Below, piece by piece: positions 1 to 8,135 of a stretch of 27,792 nt of DNA (positions within the stretch are counted from its first letter, which is position 1; every line of letters starts with the position of its first letter). The stretch spans positions 1-27,792 of the forward strand of contig JACIWG010000004.1 of NCBI GenBank assembly GCA_014361085.1. The letters are read 5' to 3'. The notes beneath the pieces are model-generated. The model worked only from the letters and a program-made list of their open reading frames with translations. It was not told where the DNA came from and made no database searches. This stretch comes from Nitrososphaeria archaeon (GTDB lineage Archaea; Thermoproteota; Nitrososphaeria; JACIWG01). The position numbers and the translations under genes are program-made.

Positions 1-631
1 AGTTCTAAAAGATCCAGCATATGTATTAGCACCAGCACAGTGTGAACCATTCTGGTACTATTATAGTGTTATAAAGCACAAATCTGGGACATTGCCTTTG
101 AAATATTATGATGCATCAGGGTATACATACAGATGGGAGGGGGGAGGGGTTGAAGGCCTCGTAAGAGTGACAGAATTCCAACGTATTGAACTAACTTATG
201 TTGGCTTTCCTGAACAGGTAGTAAAAATAAGAGATGAGATTGTAGAAAAGGGAGTTTATGTTGCAGATAAAATATTGGACCTAGAATGGAGGATAACAGC
301 AGCAGCACCCTTTTATGTTAAGGAGGGGTCATCAAACTTTGATCCATACAATAGTATTGAGGTACCAGCGTATGATATTGAAATATATTTACCATACAGG
401 GGGGCGAGAGAAAGTTCAGAGTGGCTTGAAATTGCAGGGTGCTTTGTACACAAGAAAAAATTTGTCGATTCATTTAAAATTAAATGTGAGGAAAATTTAG
501 AGATTTGGACTGGTTGTACTGGGTTAGGCGTTTCCAGATGGGTTGCAGCATTTCTTGCAGAAAAAGGTTTTAAAGAAGAAGATTGGCCAGCCATGGTAAG
601 AGAAAAATATAGAGCAATTCTAGGTGAATAG
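1..631 (+). CDS. serS: Seryl-tRNA synthetase, methanogen (type 2) form, C-terminal part
   Basis: Only the last 209 codons are visible; the reading frame is open from base 2 and the gene runs off the left edge. The enzyme charges tRNA-Ser. The fragment carries a class II synthetase core: motif 2 around RVTEFQRIE and motif 3 around GLGVSR. Three residues match the zinc ligands of methanogen-type SerRS (Cys306, Glu355 and Cys461 in Methanosarcina barkeri): the Cys of AQCEPF, the Glu of QRIE 49 residues later, which is exactly the known spacing, and the Cys of TGCTGLG. Common-type SerRS has no zinc site. The stop lies 1 nt before the eS1 ATG, so the two are probably co-transcribed. An internal ATG at 92 opens the same frame but is not the start. 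Confidence 0.9.
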   Translation, partial: VLKDPAYVLAPAQCEPFWYYYSVIKHKSGTLPLKYYDASGYTYRWEGGGVEGLVRVTEFQRIELTYVGFPEQVVKIRDEIVEKGVYVADKILDLEWRITAAAPFYVKEGSSNFDPYNSIEVPAYDIEIYLPYRGARESSEWLEIAGCFVHKKKFVDSFKIKCEENLEIWTGCTGLGVSRWVAAFLAEKGFKEEDWPAMVREKYRAILGE

Positions 632-632
632 G

Positions 633-1247
633 ATGCCAAAAAAAGGGATAAAAGTAAAAGATAAGTGGAGGGAAAAAATATGGATTTCTGTTGAAGCACC
701 AGCTATATTTGGAAACAAAGTTATAGCGAAAATACCTGTAACAAATATTGAGAATGCTATTGGAAGATGTGTTGAAACAACTCTTTTTGACATACTTGGA
801 GAAAGTGAAGAACAGTATGCGGTTAAGTTAAAGTTTCAAATTAAAGAGATAATGGGAGAAACGGCAAAAACAGAAGTCAAACAGTATGAACTTGCACGGG
901 AAACTCTAAAAAGTCTTATAAGAAAAGGAACGTCAATCGTGGATTTTTACAAAAATCTAGAAACAAAGGATAAAGCGAAGATCAGAATTTTTGCAATAGT
1001 CTATACTTCTAGTAGGATTAATACTTCAAAGAAGAAAAGTATTAGGAAGATAATGGATGAAATTATAAGTAAAAAAGTAGAAAGACTAACATTTGACCAA
1101 TTCGTTCTTGAATCAGTTCTTGGAAAAATTGGTTCCGAAATTTTAACAGAGGCAAAAAAGATTACTAAAATAAGGTATGCGAATGTAAGAAAAATTAAAG
1201 TATTGAGTTATCCATTAAAAGAGACATTAACCCCTAGCCTTAGTTGA
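633..1247 (+). CDS. rps3ae: 30S ribosomal protein eS1 (S3Ae)
   Basis: A 204-residue basic protein of the small ribosomal subunit, of normal archaeal length. Family landmarks are in order: KWREKIWISVEAP near the N-terminus, the GRCVETTLFDILG segment, the TSIVDFYKNLETKDKAKIR region, and a C-terminal RKIKVLSYP. A GTG at 624 would add three residues, but ATG 633 follows a GGTGAATAG stretch (623-631) that can act as Shine-Dalgarno site and holds the serS stop, so ATG is preferred. The 3' end overlaps the 3' end of the opposing GTPase gene by 21 nt, leaving no room for a separate terminator. Confidence 0.9.
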   Translation: MPKKGIKVKDKWREKIWISVEAPAIFGNKVIAKIPVTNIENAIGRCVETTLFDILGESEEQYAVKLKFQIKEIMGETAKTEVKQYELARETLKSLIRKGTSIVDFYKNLETKDKAKIRIFAIVYTSSRINTSKKKSIRKIMDEIISKKVERLTFDQFVLESVLGKIGSEILTEAKKITKIRYANVRKIKVLSYPLKETLTPSLS

Positions 1248-2429
1248 AACTATCTTTATAACATCACCGTCTGAAAGAATATGTTCAGCACCTATACGTA
1301 TACCTCGTTTAACATCTATCGCGTAAAGGAAACCGTCACCCAAATCACTATGTATCTTGTACGCTAAATCTTTTGCAGTAGAACCACTTTTGATCAAGTA
1401 GGCTTCTGGTAAAACATTACCCTCTTTATCAGACAAAGAACGTTCATCTTCAACTGGATATACTGTTATAAGATGTAAAATGTCCTTGAATATAAAATTT
1501 ATAATTTCCTGAACACCTGTTGAACCCCATTTTTTTAACACCCTATCTCTTATTACTTCCAAAGCTTTTTTTTGCTGCTCATTTAAGTTTGAAGAAATTA
1601 TTTTAAAATCAGGATCACCGGGTATATATTCGATCAACTTCTTCTCAGAAGCACGTCTCAACACTAATTCTGCTTCAGCTGAACATGGAAAACATGTTCT
1701 TCCAGTAGATTTTATCTTTTCATAATTTAATGGAGCTGGAAAGAGATCAATTTTATTTGCTGCAATTACTATAGGTTTAGAAAGCTCTCTAAGCCTACGA
1801 ACAAACATTATAAGACTTGAATCAGTCCAACTAGAAAATTTTTTATTTATTAGACCACAATCTTCGATTGCCTTAAGTATATGTGCACGTGCTATGGAAA
1901 GACCGGATAGCTTTTGCTGGAGCTGGGCTACACCGTTATCAAAGCTTGAATCACAAACTTTACAAATTCTTTGCCAATCACTTTTTATAATATCTTGCAA
2001 CCATAAGTCAAGTTCGTTTTCAACAAATTGTATATCTTCTAGTGGATCATGCGAACCAGGTGTTACTGGACGACCCTCAACATCTGTTGAACCAGCGGCA
2101 TCAACAACATGGATTAGAGCATCAGCCTGTCTAAGGTCGTCAAGAAACTTATTCCCTAAACCTCGTCCGGATGATGCACCGGGCACAAGGCCGGCGACAT
2201 CCATCAACTTTACAGGAATTAAGCGTACACCATCTATGCATATGGAGGTAGTTGGGTTATCCTTTACACCGAATTCTCTACAAACACATTTTGTTCTAAA
2301 ATAGCCTATACCAACATTAGGATTAATTGTAGTAAATGGGTAGTTTCCAATAGGAACATTCAGCATTGTTGCAGCACTGAAGAAGGTACTTTTACCCACA
2401 TTTGTTTTCCCAATTATTCCAACTAACAT
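1227..2429 (-). CDS. YchF/Obg-class GTPase with C-terminal TGS domain
   Basis: A 400-residue translation-associated GTPase of the archaeal YchF-like branch (COG0012 type). The P-loop GKTNVGKST lies at residues 7-15, a G3 motif DVAGLVPGASSGRGLG follows in the middle of the domain, and a G4 motif AANKIDLFP comes later. The C-terminus is a TGS domain (ITVYPVEDE to LSDGDVIKI), as expected for ribosome-linked GTPases. A TTG at 2432 extends the frame by one codon, but ATG 2429 gives the usual MLVGIIGKTNVGKST start. No clear Shine-Dalgarno site precedes it, so it may be leaderless. It is divergent from the oxidoreductase at 2492 with only about 60 nt between them. Confidence 0.9.
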   Translation of the reverse strand: MLVGIIGKTNVGKSTFFSAATMLNVPIGNYPFTTINPNVGIGYFRTKCVCREFGVKDNPTTSICIDGVRLIPVKLMDVAGLVPGASSGRGLGNKFLDDLRQADALIHVVDAAGSTDVEGRPVTPGSHDPLEDIQFVENELDLWLQDIIKSDWQRICKVCDSSFDNGVAQLQQKLSGLSIARAHILKAIEDCGLINKKFSSWTDSSLIMFVRRLRELSKPIVIAANKIDLFPAPLNYEKIKSTGRTCFPCSAEAELVLRRASEKKLIEYIPGDPDFKIISSNLNEQQKKALEVIRDRVLKKWGSTGVQEIINFIFKDILHLITVYPVEDERSLSDKEGNVLPEAYLIKSGSTAKDLAYKIHSDLGDGFLYAIDVKRGIRIGAEHILSDGDVIKIVSTKARG

Positions 2430-2460
2430 CAAAAGGTAATTAGCATAGATAGTAAAAAAG

Positions 2461-2474
2461 ATTTAATCTTTATA
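2461..2474 (+). promoter_or_regulatory. Putative TATA box for the oxidoreductase gene
   Basis: An A/T-rich box ending in TTTATA lies about 18-31 nt before ATG 2492, in a 62-nt intergenic space shared with the divergent GTPase gene. Archaeal transcription starts about 25 nt after the TATA centre, so a leaderless transcript is likely. This is read from composition and spacing only. Confidence 0.35.
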
Positions 2475-2491
2475 CTCCATCAAAAATTGGT

Positions 2492-3820
2492 ATGGAAAGG
2501 ATAATAGTGATTGGAGGAGGTATTGCTGGAGTATCGGCTGCATTAGGTGCAAGGAAACAAAATGAAAAAATAGAAATCATAATAATTGAAAAAGAAAAAT
2601 ATATAGGTTATTTAAGAGGAAAATTACCTTACATAATTTCGGGCAAAATAAATTATGACAAAGTAATTCCTAGAATAGATTTTTTAAAAGAAAAAAGAAT
2701 ACAAGTATTTTTATCTTCAATTGTAAATAAGATTGACTTAAATGATAAAAAAATAACCTTTATGAACTCAGAAAAGCATGAAAGAACAATAGATTTTTCT
2801 AAAATAATATTTGCTACAGGCAGTATACCTTTATCACTTAACGTAAGAGGACGTAATCTTGATAGAATATATGAATTGAGAACAATAGAGGACGCTATCA
2901 AGATAAACAAAGAAGTAATGAGAAACATGAAAGTTGTAATAGTTGGTGGAGGACTTGTCGCTGTCAAAACGGCTGAATCATTACTTAAGAGGGGGTGCAA
3001 AATTGTTATGATTTTTCCTGAGCCCGAAATTTTGTACAGAGTTTTTGATGATAATATTGGAAAAGTTTTTAGGGAAAAAATGGAAAAAAGAGGGGTAGAA
3101 GTTATTCATAAAAATAGTGTAAAAGCTTTCTATGGTACAAAAAGTGTGGAAGCTACAGATACAGAGAAAGGTGTAATTCCATGTGATATGGTTATTTTAG
3201 CTTTAGGTTCAAAACCGAATACTGTCCTAGCTAGAAGGGCAGGAATACCTTTAGGCCAACATGATGGGATAATTGTTGATGAAAGAATGGAAACAGTGGA
3301 GAGAGGTGTGTATGCTGCTGGAGATTGCGCAGAATATACTAATTTTATAACAAAGGAAAAAGAACCAATACATTTGGCTGCTCTTGCATTTCAAAGTGGG
3401 GAAGTTGCTGGTATAAATGCTGCTGGTGGATCAGAAAGAATGGGGAAAATCATTGAAAATATAAGTGCAAAAATTTTTGGTACTGAAATACTGTCGGTGG
3501 GAATAACCTTAAGGGAGACAAAGAATTTTAGGATAAAGGTTTTATCCTCTTATCTAGTTTTAGAAAAAAATGATTGTTACAAATCGAAATTAAAAACGTA
3601 TATTAACTTAATATTTGACAGTGAAAGTAGAAAGCTCATAGGAGCACAAATGATTGGCAAAGGAGCTATGGCGTGGAGTAATTTTTTGACACTATCAATA
3701 ATTAAAGAAGTTAGCGTTAAAGAAATGGCTTATTTTTGCTACTCCTATTCACCTAAGGTGAATGAAATTATGGCAGAAGTTATAGCTGCTGCTAAGAGAG
3801 CAAAGGATTTATTTGGTTGA
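2492..3820 (+). CDS. FAD-dependent NAD(P)H oxidoreductase, CoA-disulfide reductase/Nox family, redox Cys missing
   Basis: A 442-residue two-dinucleotide-binding flavoprotein. The FAD Rossmann motif GGGIAG is at residues 8-13, an ATG motif typical of the family at 108-110 (FATGSIP), the NAD(P)H Rossmann motif VGGGLVAVKTAE at 151-162, and the second FAD motif AAGDCA at 275-280, followed by a dimerisation domain. Length and order match CoA-disulfide reductases and NADH oxidases. In those enzymes Cys43 in a C-x-LPY context carries the redox chemistry; here residue 43 is Gly (RGKLPYIISG). Coenzyme A disulfide reduction by the standard mechanism is therefore unlikely. NADH:O2 or NADH:acceptor activity, or another role, is possible. 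The 3' end overlaps L10e by 12 nt. Confidence 0.8.
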   Translation: MERIIVIGGGIAGVSAALGARKQNEKIEIIIIEKEKYIGYLRGKLPYIISGKINYDKVIPRIDFLKEKRIQVFLSSIVNKIDLNDKKITFMNSEKHERTIDFSKIIFATGSIPLSLNVRGRNLDRIYELRTIEDAIKINKEVMRNMKVVIVGGGLVAVKTAESLLKRGCKIVMIFPEPEILYRVFDDNIGKVFREKMEKRGVEVIHKNSVKAFYGTKSVEATDTEKGVIPCDMVILALGSKPNTVLARRAGIPLGQHDGIIVDERMETVERGVYAAGDCAEYTNFITKEKEPIHLAALAFQSGEVAGINAAGGSERMGKIIENISAKIFGTEILSVGITLRETKNFRIKVLSSYLVLEKNDCYKSKLKTYINLIFDSESRKLIGAQMIGKGAMAWSNFLTLSIIKEVSVKEMAYFCYSYSPKVNEIMAEVIAAAKRAKDLFG

Positions 3821-4318
3821 AATCTTCTTTAGTTCAATTATATTTATTCTTGTTTTCATAGGTAATTTGGAGGCAGCAACATTTAATGCTTCTTTAGCTT
3901 TATCTAAATAATTTAGTTTAGTTCTTATTAACATTATTATATCATCTATTTTTACACGTGCAGCTAATCCTACAGGTTTTCCAAATGCACGCCTCATTCC
4001 TTCCTGGAGACGGTCAGCACCAGCAGTAGCAATCATTTTATTCTCTCTTAAAATAACATGTGGATATTTTTTAACAAGTAAGTAGTAGTTTGATTCGCCA
4101 ACTTCTTGAATCTTTTTATTTGCAGCAACCCTAGCCGCTTCTAGAGCATTATGCCTTACTTGAACATTAGCACACGAAATTAATTGCAGTTCAATATCAT
4201 AGTCTCCACTAGGATTACCTAAAGAAAATTTCGCTATCTTCGGATGGGGGACACCTCCAACAAATTCTCTTCTTGTGTACGGCATTCCTGCTGGATGACG
4301 ATAGTTTTTTCCACGCAT
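3809..4318 (-). CDS. rpl10e: 50S ribosomal protein L10e (uL16)
   Basis: A 169-residue large-subunit protein that sits near the peptidyl-transferase centre and the 5S rRNA region. It starts MRGKNYRHPAGMPYTRREFV and contains the typical basic N-terminus, the VRHNALEAARVAANK helix, and the ATAGADRLQEGMRRAFGKP loop. A TTG at 4324 lies in frame two codons upstream, but ATG 4318 fits the family N-terminus and follows AAGTGAT, a fair match to the Shine-Dalgarno consensus. It is monocistronic here, divergent from trmJ and convergent with the oxidoreductase. Confidence 0.93.
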   Translation of the reverse strand: MRGKNYRHPAGMPYTRREFVGGVPHPKIAKFSLGNPSGDYDIELQLISCANVQVRHNALEAARVAANKKIQEVGESNYYLLVKKYPHVILRENKMIATAGADRLQEGMRRAFGKPVGLAARVKIDDIIMLIRTKLNYLDKAKEALNVAASKLPMKTRINIIELKKISTK

Positions 4319-4386
4319 TATCAATCACTTCCCCGATGTATTACCAATATTTAAATTATTGTGCAACATAATTTTTTAAACAAAAA

Positions 4387-5136
4387 ATGGGGAGACATAT
4401 GCCAGAAATAGCAGTAATTATGATTGAGCCTGAAAATCAAGGTAACATTGGAGCAATAGCGAGAGCTATGAAGAATTTTGGATTAAAGGAACTTTACCTT
4501 GTCAGGCCAAAAGATGAATTAGGAGAACTTGCTAGAAAAATGGCAGCTAATGCCCAAGATATATTAGACAATGTAAAAATTTTAATGTCATTTGATGAAA
4601 TAAAAGAAAAATTTGATTTGATTTATGGCACAACCGCTGTGCAAGCCAGACGTTCAACAAACATACTGAGGATTACAATCACACCTTCTCAGCTTGCTAA
4701 CCTAATTTCAGGCACTAAGGGAAAAGTGGCAATACTACTTGGAAGGGAGAGCCATGGCTTAACTAATCAAGAGTTGAATGAATGTGATGCAATAGTAACC
4801 ATACCTACAAGTTTAGAGTATCCAACACTTAATGTGGCAATGGCGGGGACAATCATTTTTTATGAACTATTCCAAAAAATTGAAAGCAAGAAAAGAGGAT
4901 TTAGGATAGCGGATAGGAAGATAAAGGAGGTGCTAGTAGATAAAGTCAATACATTAGTGTCTAGAACAAATCTTCCACCTCATAAAATAAAGCTAATAAC
5001 TAGGGCATTCAGAAATTTAATAGGAAAAAGTGCAATTAGTGAAAAAGAGGCAGGATTGCTTTTAACAGCATTTAGTAGAGTGGATAAAGCTTTTTTGAAA
5101 ATGGTGAAAGAAAATGGTTACAAATCTACCCGCTAA
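4387..5136 (+). CDS. trmJ: TrmJ-type tRNA 2'-O-ribose methyltransferase (SPOUT/SpoU)
   Basis: A SpoU-family (knotted SPOUT) methyltransferase; archaeal TrmJ methylates the 2'-O of nucleotide 32 in the tRNA anticodon loop using SAM. The three SpoU motifs are clear: ENQGNIGAIARAMKNFG near the N-terminus, AILLGRESHGLTNQEL in the middle, and the knot motif IPTSLEYPTLNVAMAG. A helical C-terminal extension of about 80 residues fits TrmJ. Two starts compete: ATG 4387 (249 aa), plausible for a leaderless transcript behind an A/T-rich box near 4351, and ATG 4399 (245 aa), which has GGGAGA three bases upstream and gives MPEIAVIMIEPENQG. The 3' end overlaps the next gene by 23 nt. Substrate assignment to position 32 is by family. 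Confidence 0.88.
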   Translation: MGRHMPEIAVIMIEPENQGNIGAIARAMKNFGLKELYLVRPKDELGELARKMAANAQDILDNVKILMSFDEIKEKFDLIYGTTAVQARRSTNILRITITPSQLANLISGTKGKVAILLGRESHGLTNQELNECDAIVTIPTSLEYPTLNVAMAGTIIFYELFQKIESKKRGFRIADRKIKEVLVDKVNTLVSRTNLPPHKIKLITRAFRNLIGKSAISEKEAGLLLTAFSRVDKAFLKMVKENGYKSTR

Positions 5137-6205
5137 AGCTAGAGCAATATGGGCTAAGGCAATGATGGCTAAGGAGCCTGAGGAAAAGTTAGAGTTACTT
5201 AAGCAATTTTATAGCTCTTTTCCAAAACATAAGGCAACCGAAAGACTAGAGGTACAAATAAAAAGGCAGATAAAGAAACTCGAAGAAGAAATTGAAAATA
5301 AAAAGAAAAAACATGGAAAGGTAATTAATATCTGGAATGTGAAGAAGGAGGGAGACATCCAAATTACTGTTATAGGAGAAATTTATGACGTAATAGATTT
5401 TTTTGAGGATATTATTGGACTAAAAATTAATCAATTTGAAGTATATTCTAGACCTCAAGTTGGTACATTAAAAATTAACTCAGTACTTTTACAAATGCTC
5501 TTATGCCCCTTTGATAAAACTATTGGTGCAGAAAAGCAAAAAAGATTCAGTAATCTTCTTTATAATGCTGATTTGTTATTAATAATTTTGCCTAAGAACA
5601 ATTACATTAACTACTTAGGTGAACTGATTGAATGGCTTCATGAATATAATATAGTATTGAACATTAGAATGAAGGAAGTTAAAATTGAAAGAACGTCTGT
5701 GGGAGGCATCAGAATTGTAGGTAGATCTAAATTTGTTTCTGAAGAGGAAATAAAAAATTTTCTTAGAGAATATCATATTAATAATGGAATAGTGAGAATA
5801 TCGATTGGAACAACCTTAGAAGATTTGGAGGCAATTATTTTCGGCCAAATTAGTAAACCTGCAATAATCTTGTATGATGATGAAAAACAGAAGATAGATA
5901 TAAAAAATATACTTATGGACATATGCTTCTTAAATAAATTCTTTGAAAAAAAATTATTTTTGGACAAAATTCTTGAAATACTTGGAATAATAAGAGTATA
6001 TACGAGAGGAAAGGATGGAATAATAGCAGAACGCCCTATATTAGTTGAAAGAGGGAAAATGGTAATAGATGTAGCAAAAATTATTCATAAAGAAATGGCA
6101 GAAAACTTCCTATATGCCAAGCTTATTAGAAATGGTAATGAGATAAAAGTTGGAAAGTATTTTCCATTAGAAGATGGAGATATAATTGAAATAAGGTCAA
6201 GATAA
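5114..6205 (+). CDS. DRG-like protein with TGS domain and degenerate GTPase core
   Basis: A 363-residue relative of archaeal/eukaryotic DRG (Rbg) GTPases. The N-terminus is classical: NLPAKARAIWAKAMMAKEP and FPKHKATERLEVQIKR (residues 4-51), followed by a charged coiled stretch. A TGS domain closes the protein (about 293-363). In between, KIERTSVGGIRI (190-201) matches a DRG landmark, yet the nucleotide site is gone. The P-loop slot reads VIGEIYDVIDFF with no GKS/T, the DTPG slot reads MLLCPF (128-133), and the NKID slot reads IILYDD (251-256). It probably keeps a ribosome- or tRNA-facing scaffold role without GTP hydrolysis (inference). ATG 5114 follows GGTGAAAG inside trmJ, implying coupled translation. 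Confidence 0.8.
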   Translation: MVTNLPAKARAIWAKAMMAKEPEEKLELLKQFYSSFPKHKATERLEVQIKRQIKKLEEEIENKKKKHGKVINIWNVKKEGDIQITVIGEIYDVIDFFEDIIGLKINQFEVYSRPQVGTLKINSVLLQMLLCPFDKTIGAEKQKRFSNLLYNADLLLIILPKNNYINYLGELIEWLHEYNIVLNIRMKEVKIERTSVGGIRIVGRSKFVSEEEIKNFLREYHINNGIVRISIGTTLEDLEAIIFGQISKPAIILYDDEKQKIDIKNILMDICFLNKFFEKKLFLDKILEILGIIRVYTRGKDGIIAERPILVERGKMVIDVAKIIHKEMAENFLYAKLIRNGNEIKVGKYFPLEDGDIIEIRSR

Positions 6206-6730
6206 TTTTTTACACTTAAAAAGTATAATATGTTCGAAGAAGAATTTTTCTTTAATAACTTCCTTGCATCCGAATTCATTATCCTTTATAAAACTGGTTA
6301 TTTTGGATAAATTTGAAAGTGTAGAAGCAATAAAGAAAATTGATCCTGTTGAATTTAAAGTTCTAAACGAATTTTCTAAAAATTTTAATATGAGTTCACA
6401 TCCTTCAGGACCTCCATTAATTGTATGGTCGATGATAGAATCTGAGGGAAGATATGGTGGATTGAAAACAATAGTATCAAAGAAAGAATTTCTAAAGCAT
6501 GAGGCAGAATCGCAACAAACCAATTCAATTTTCGGATTATATGGATTTTTTAATTTAAAATCTTTTAGAACATTAAAGTCTATATCACAGCCTATATAAA
6601 TTTCTGATCGCCCATTTAGGGCTTCCGCCACCTTCCCTGAACCAAAACCAATTTCTAGAACTTTGCCTAGATTATCGTAAGATTCTAATCCTCTTATTAG
6701 TAAATAAGTGTCTTCTGCTGGAAGGTACAT
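6197..6730 (-). CDS. HemK/Mtq2-like N5-glutamine methyltransferase
   Basis: A 177-residue class I SAM-dependent methyltransferase. The SAM loop VLEIGFGSG is at residues 24-32 and the catalytic NPPY at 90-93, the signature of HemK/PrmC enzymes that methylate glutamine. The start MYLPAEDTYLL is typical of the short archaeal/eukaryotic Mtq2 branch, which methylates the GGQ glutamine of class 1 release factor aRF1 (family knowledge, usually with Trm112). It lacks the N-terminal domain of bacterial PrmC, as expected. It lies 10 nt after rsmA and is the last gene of the minus-strand atp operon. Its 3' end overlaps the DRG-like gene by 9 nt. Confidence 0.87.
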   Translation of the reverse strand: MYLPAEDTYLLIRGLESYDNLGKVLEIGFGSGKVAEALNGRSEIYIGCDIDFNVLKDFKLKNPYNPKIELVCCDSASCFRNSFFDTIVFNPPYLPSDSIIDHTINGGPEGCELILKFLENSFRTLNSTGSIFFIASTLSNLSKITSFIKDNEFGCKEVIKEKFFFEHIILFKCKKLS

Positions 6731-6740
6731 TAAAAAAACT

Positions 6741-7496
6741 TTATTTTTGTTCTAATAAAAATTTTGCTAGAGAAAAGCATTCCAAAGGAAGAAGGTCTTC
6801 TACACGTTTTTCTAAATTAAAAATTTTATTTTCATTAAATTTTAACTTATAAATTTTGTTTTTATAAAAATGTTTTATTAAAGATCTAATTTTTTTACCT
6901 CTAAATGTAAAAATTTGATTTATAATTTTAATTTGACTGTCATCTAACTTAAGTTGTGACTTAGGTTCAAATTTTACAATATAAGAATAAACTTTTGGAG
7001 GGGGATAGAATGCCGTAGGAGGAATTTTGTCATAAATGTTTAGATTAAAGGCAAGCTGTGAAACAACAGAAATGGCTTTATAGTTCATTGAAGATGGGGT
7101 TGAAATCAGTTTTTCAACAAAATCTTTTTGTAAGGTTACAGTTGCTGATGTAAAAGATTTTTTTATGAGCCAGTAAACAAATTTTTTGGAAAGATAATAA
7201 GGCAGATTGGAAACAATTTTATTAAATGAATACTTGGTTTTTAAAGCATTATCATTTAAAAGTATTAGATTGTTATATGATTTTAGTAATTTTTGACTAA
7301 TCTCAAACAATCTTTCGTCTATTTCATAGGAGATGACAATTTTTGCCTTTTCACACAATCTTTTGGTTAGGGTGCCATAACCTGTTCCAATTTCGAGCAC
7401 AATATCGTCTGATGAAATTTCGGAGATAGAAATAATACGCTCTACATAAAGTGGATCTGCAATAAAATGTTGACCTAATCTTTTATTGCACTTCAA
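6741..7496 (-). CDS. rsmA: 16S rRNA adenine N6,N6-dimethyltransferase (KsgA/Dim1)
   Basis: A 251-residue rRNA dimethylase that modifies two adjacent adenines in the 3' terminal hairpin of 16S rRNA during late small-subunit assembly. Motifs: KRLGQHF (5-11), SAM motif I LEIGTGYGTLT (34-44), the acidic EIDERL, and the catalytic SNLPYYLS (96-103). It ends with the short helical domain of the family. No ATG is available; the frame begins with TTG 7496, inside the last codons of atpD (14-nt overlap), and this start gives the expected distance to GQHF. In many archaea this gene sits with rpoF, DUF655 and eL21; here it follows atpD. Confidence 0.93.
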   Translation of the reverse strand: MKCNKRLGQHFIADPLYVERIISISEISSDDIVLEIGTGYGTLTKRLCEKAKIVISYEIDERLFEISQKLLKSYNNLILLNDNALKTKYSFNKIVSNLPYYLSKKFVYWLIKKSFTSATVTLQKDFVEKLISTPSSMNYKAISVVSQLAFNLNIYDKIPPTAFYPPPKVYSYIVKFEPKSQLKLDDSQIKIINQIFTFRGKKIRSLIKHFYKNKIYKLKFNENKIFNLEKRVEDLLPLECFSLAKFLLEQK

Positions 7497-8127
7497 GAGA
7501 CCGCTCTGATTTTAATATTTTACTTTTTATCTTTTTAATTCTATAAAACTCTTCCCGTTCCATTTCACTTATTCTCAGTGAAATAAATGAAATCGCTTGT
7601 TCCATAGATGGAATCACATAATATTTTAGCGAATTAACTCTAACTTTTGTAGAACGAATTGCTTCAGCTAAAGCTAAAATTATCTGCTGAAGTTCAATTA
7701 ACTTAATTAAGGCGGCAATGACATTTTCTGTTTCAGAAAAAGCTTTTTCCGCTACAGGAGAAAGGTTTAGAACAATAGAGTAAAAATTTGAAAATGAATT
7801 TTTTAAAGAAACAGTAATTTGTGGGAACGATATACCCATTACTGAATTAAAAGAAACATCAGCGTCTAGGGAACCTTTCATTAGATTTGTAAAGACGTGA
7901 AAGTTTTGTTGATCAGAAAAAGCTTTGGCAGTGATTATTGAAAAATATACTTCTTTTAAGGAAATAGAAACCTTTTTAGATTGTTCTACATATTCTTTTA
8001 CATACTTTGAGAGTTCTATTAATAGGACGTCCAGTTTTTGCTGTAAAAGCTCTTGGCCTCTTCTAGCTGCTTGTAATCTCTTTTTTAGTCTTAAAAGCTC
8101 ACTTCTAGTGGCCTTTACTTGTGACAT
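7483..8127 (-). CDS. atpD: A-type ATP synthase subunit D (central stalk)
   Basis: A 214-residue rotor shaft subunit of the archaeal A1 motor. It has the family start QVKATRSELLRLKKRLQAA and is almost entirely helical, with a long coiled coil at each end and an NSLKYYVIPSMEQAISFI segment near the C-terminus that matches the conserved NALE...IP..I pattern of the family. It starts 8 nt after the atpB stop and its last codons contain the TTG start of rsmA, so translation of the energy and rRNA-modification genes is physically linked. Confidence 0.93.
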   Translation of the reverse strand: MSQVKATRSELLRLKKRLQAARRGQELLQQKLDVLLIELSKYVKEYVEQSKKVSISLKEVYFSIITAKAFSDQQNFHVFTNLMKGSLDADVSFNSVMGISFPQITVSLKNSFSNFYSIVLNLSPVAEKAFSETENVIAALIKLIELQQIILALAEAIRSTKVRVNSLKYYVIPSMEQAISFISLRISEMEREEFYRIKKIKSKILKSERSLEVQ

Positions 8128-8135
8128 TTTTAATT

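Noticed and set aside
315..500. Open frame of 61 codons inside serS on the same strand.
   Set aside because: It lies wholly inside a conserved synthetase core in another frame and has no family features; shadow frame.
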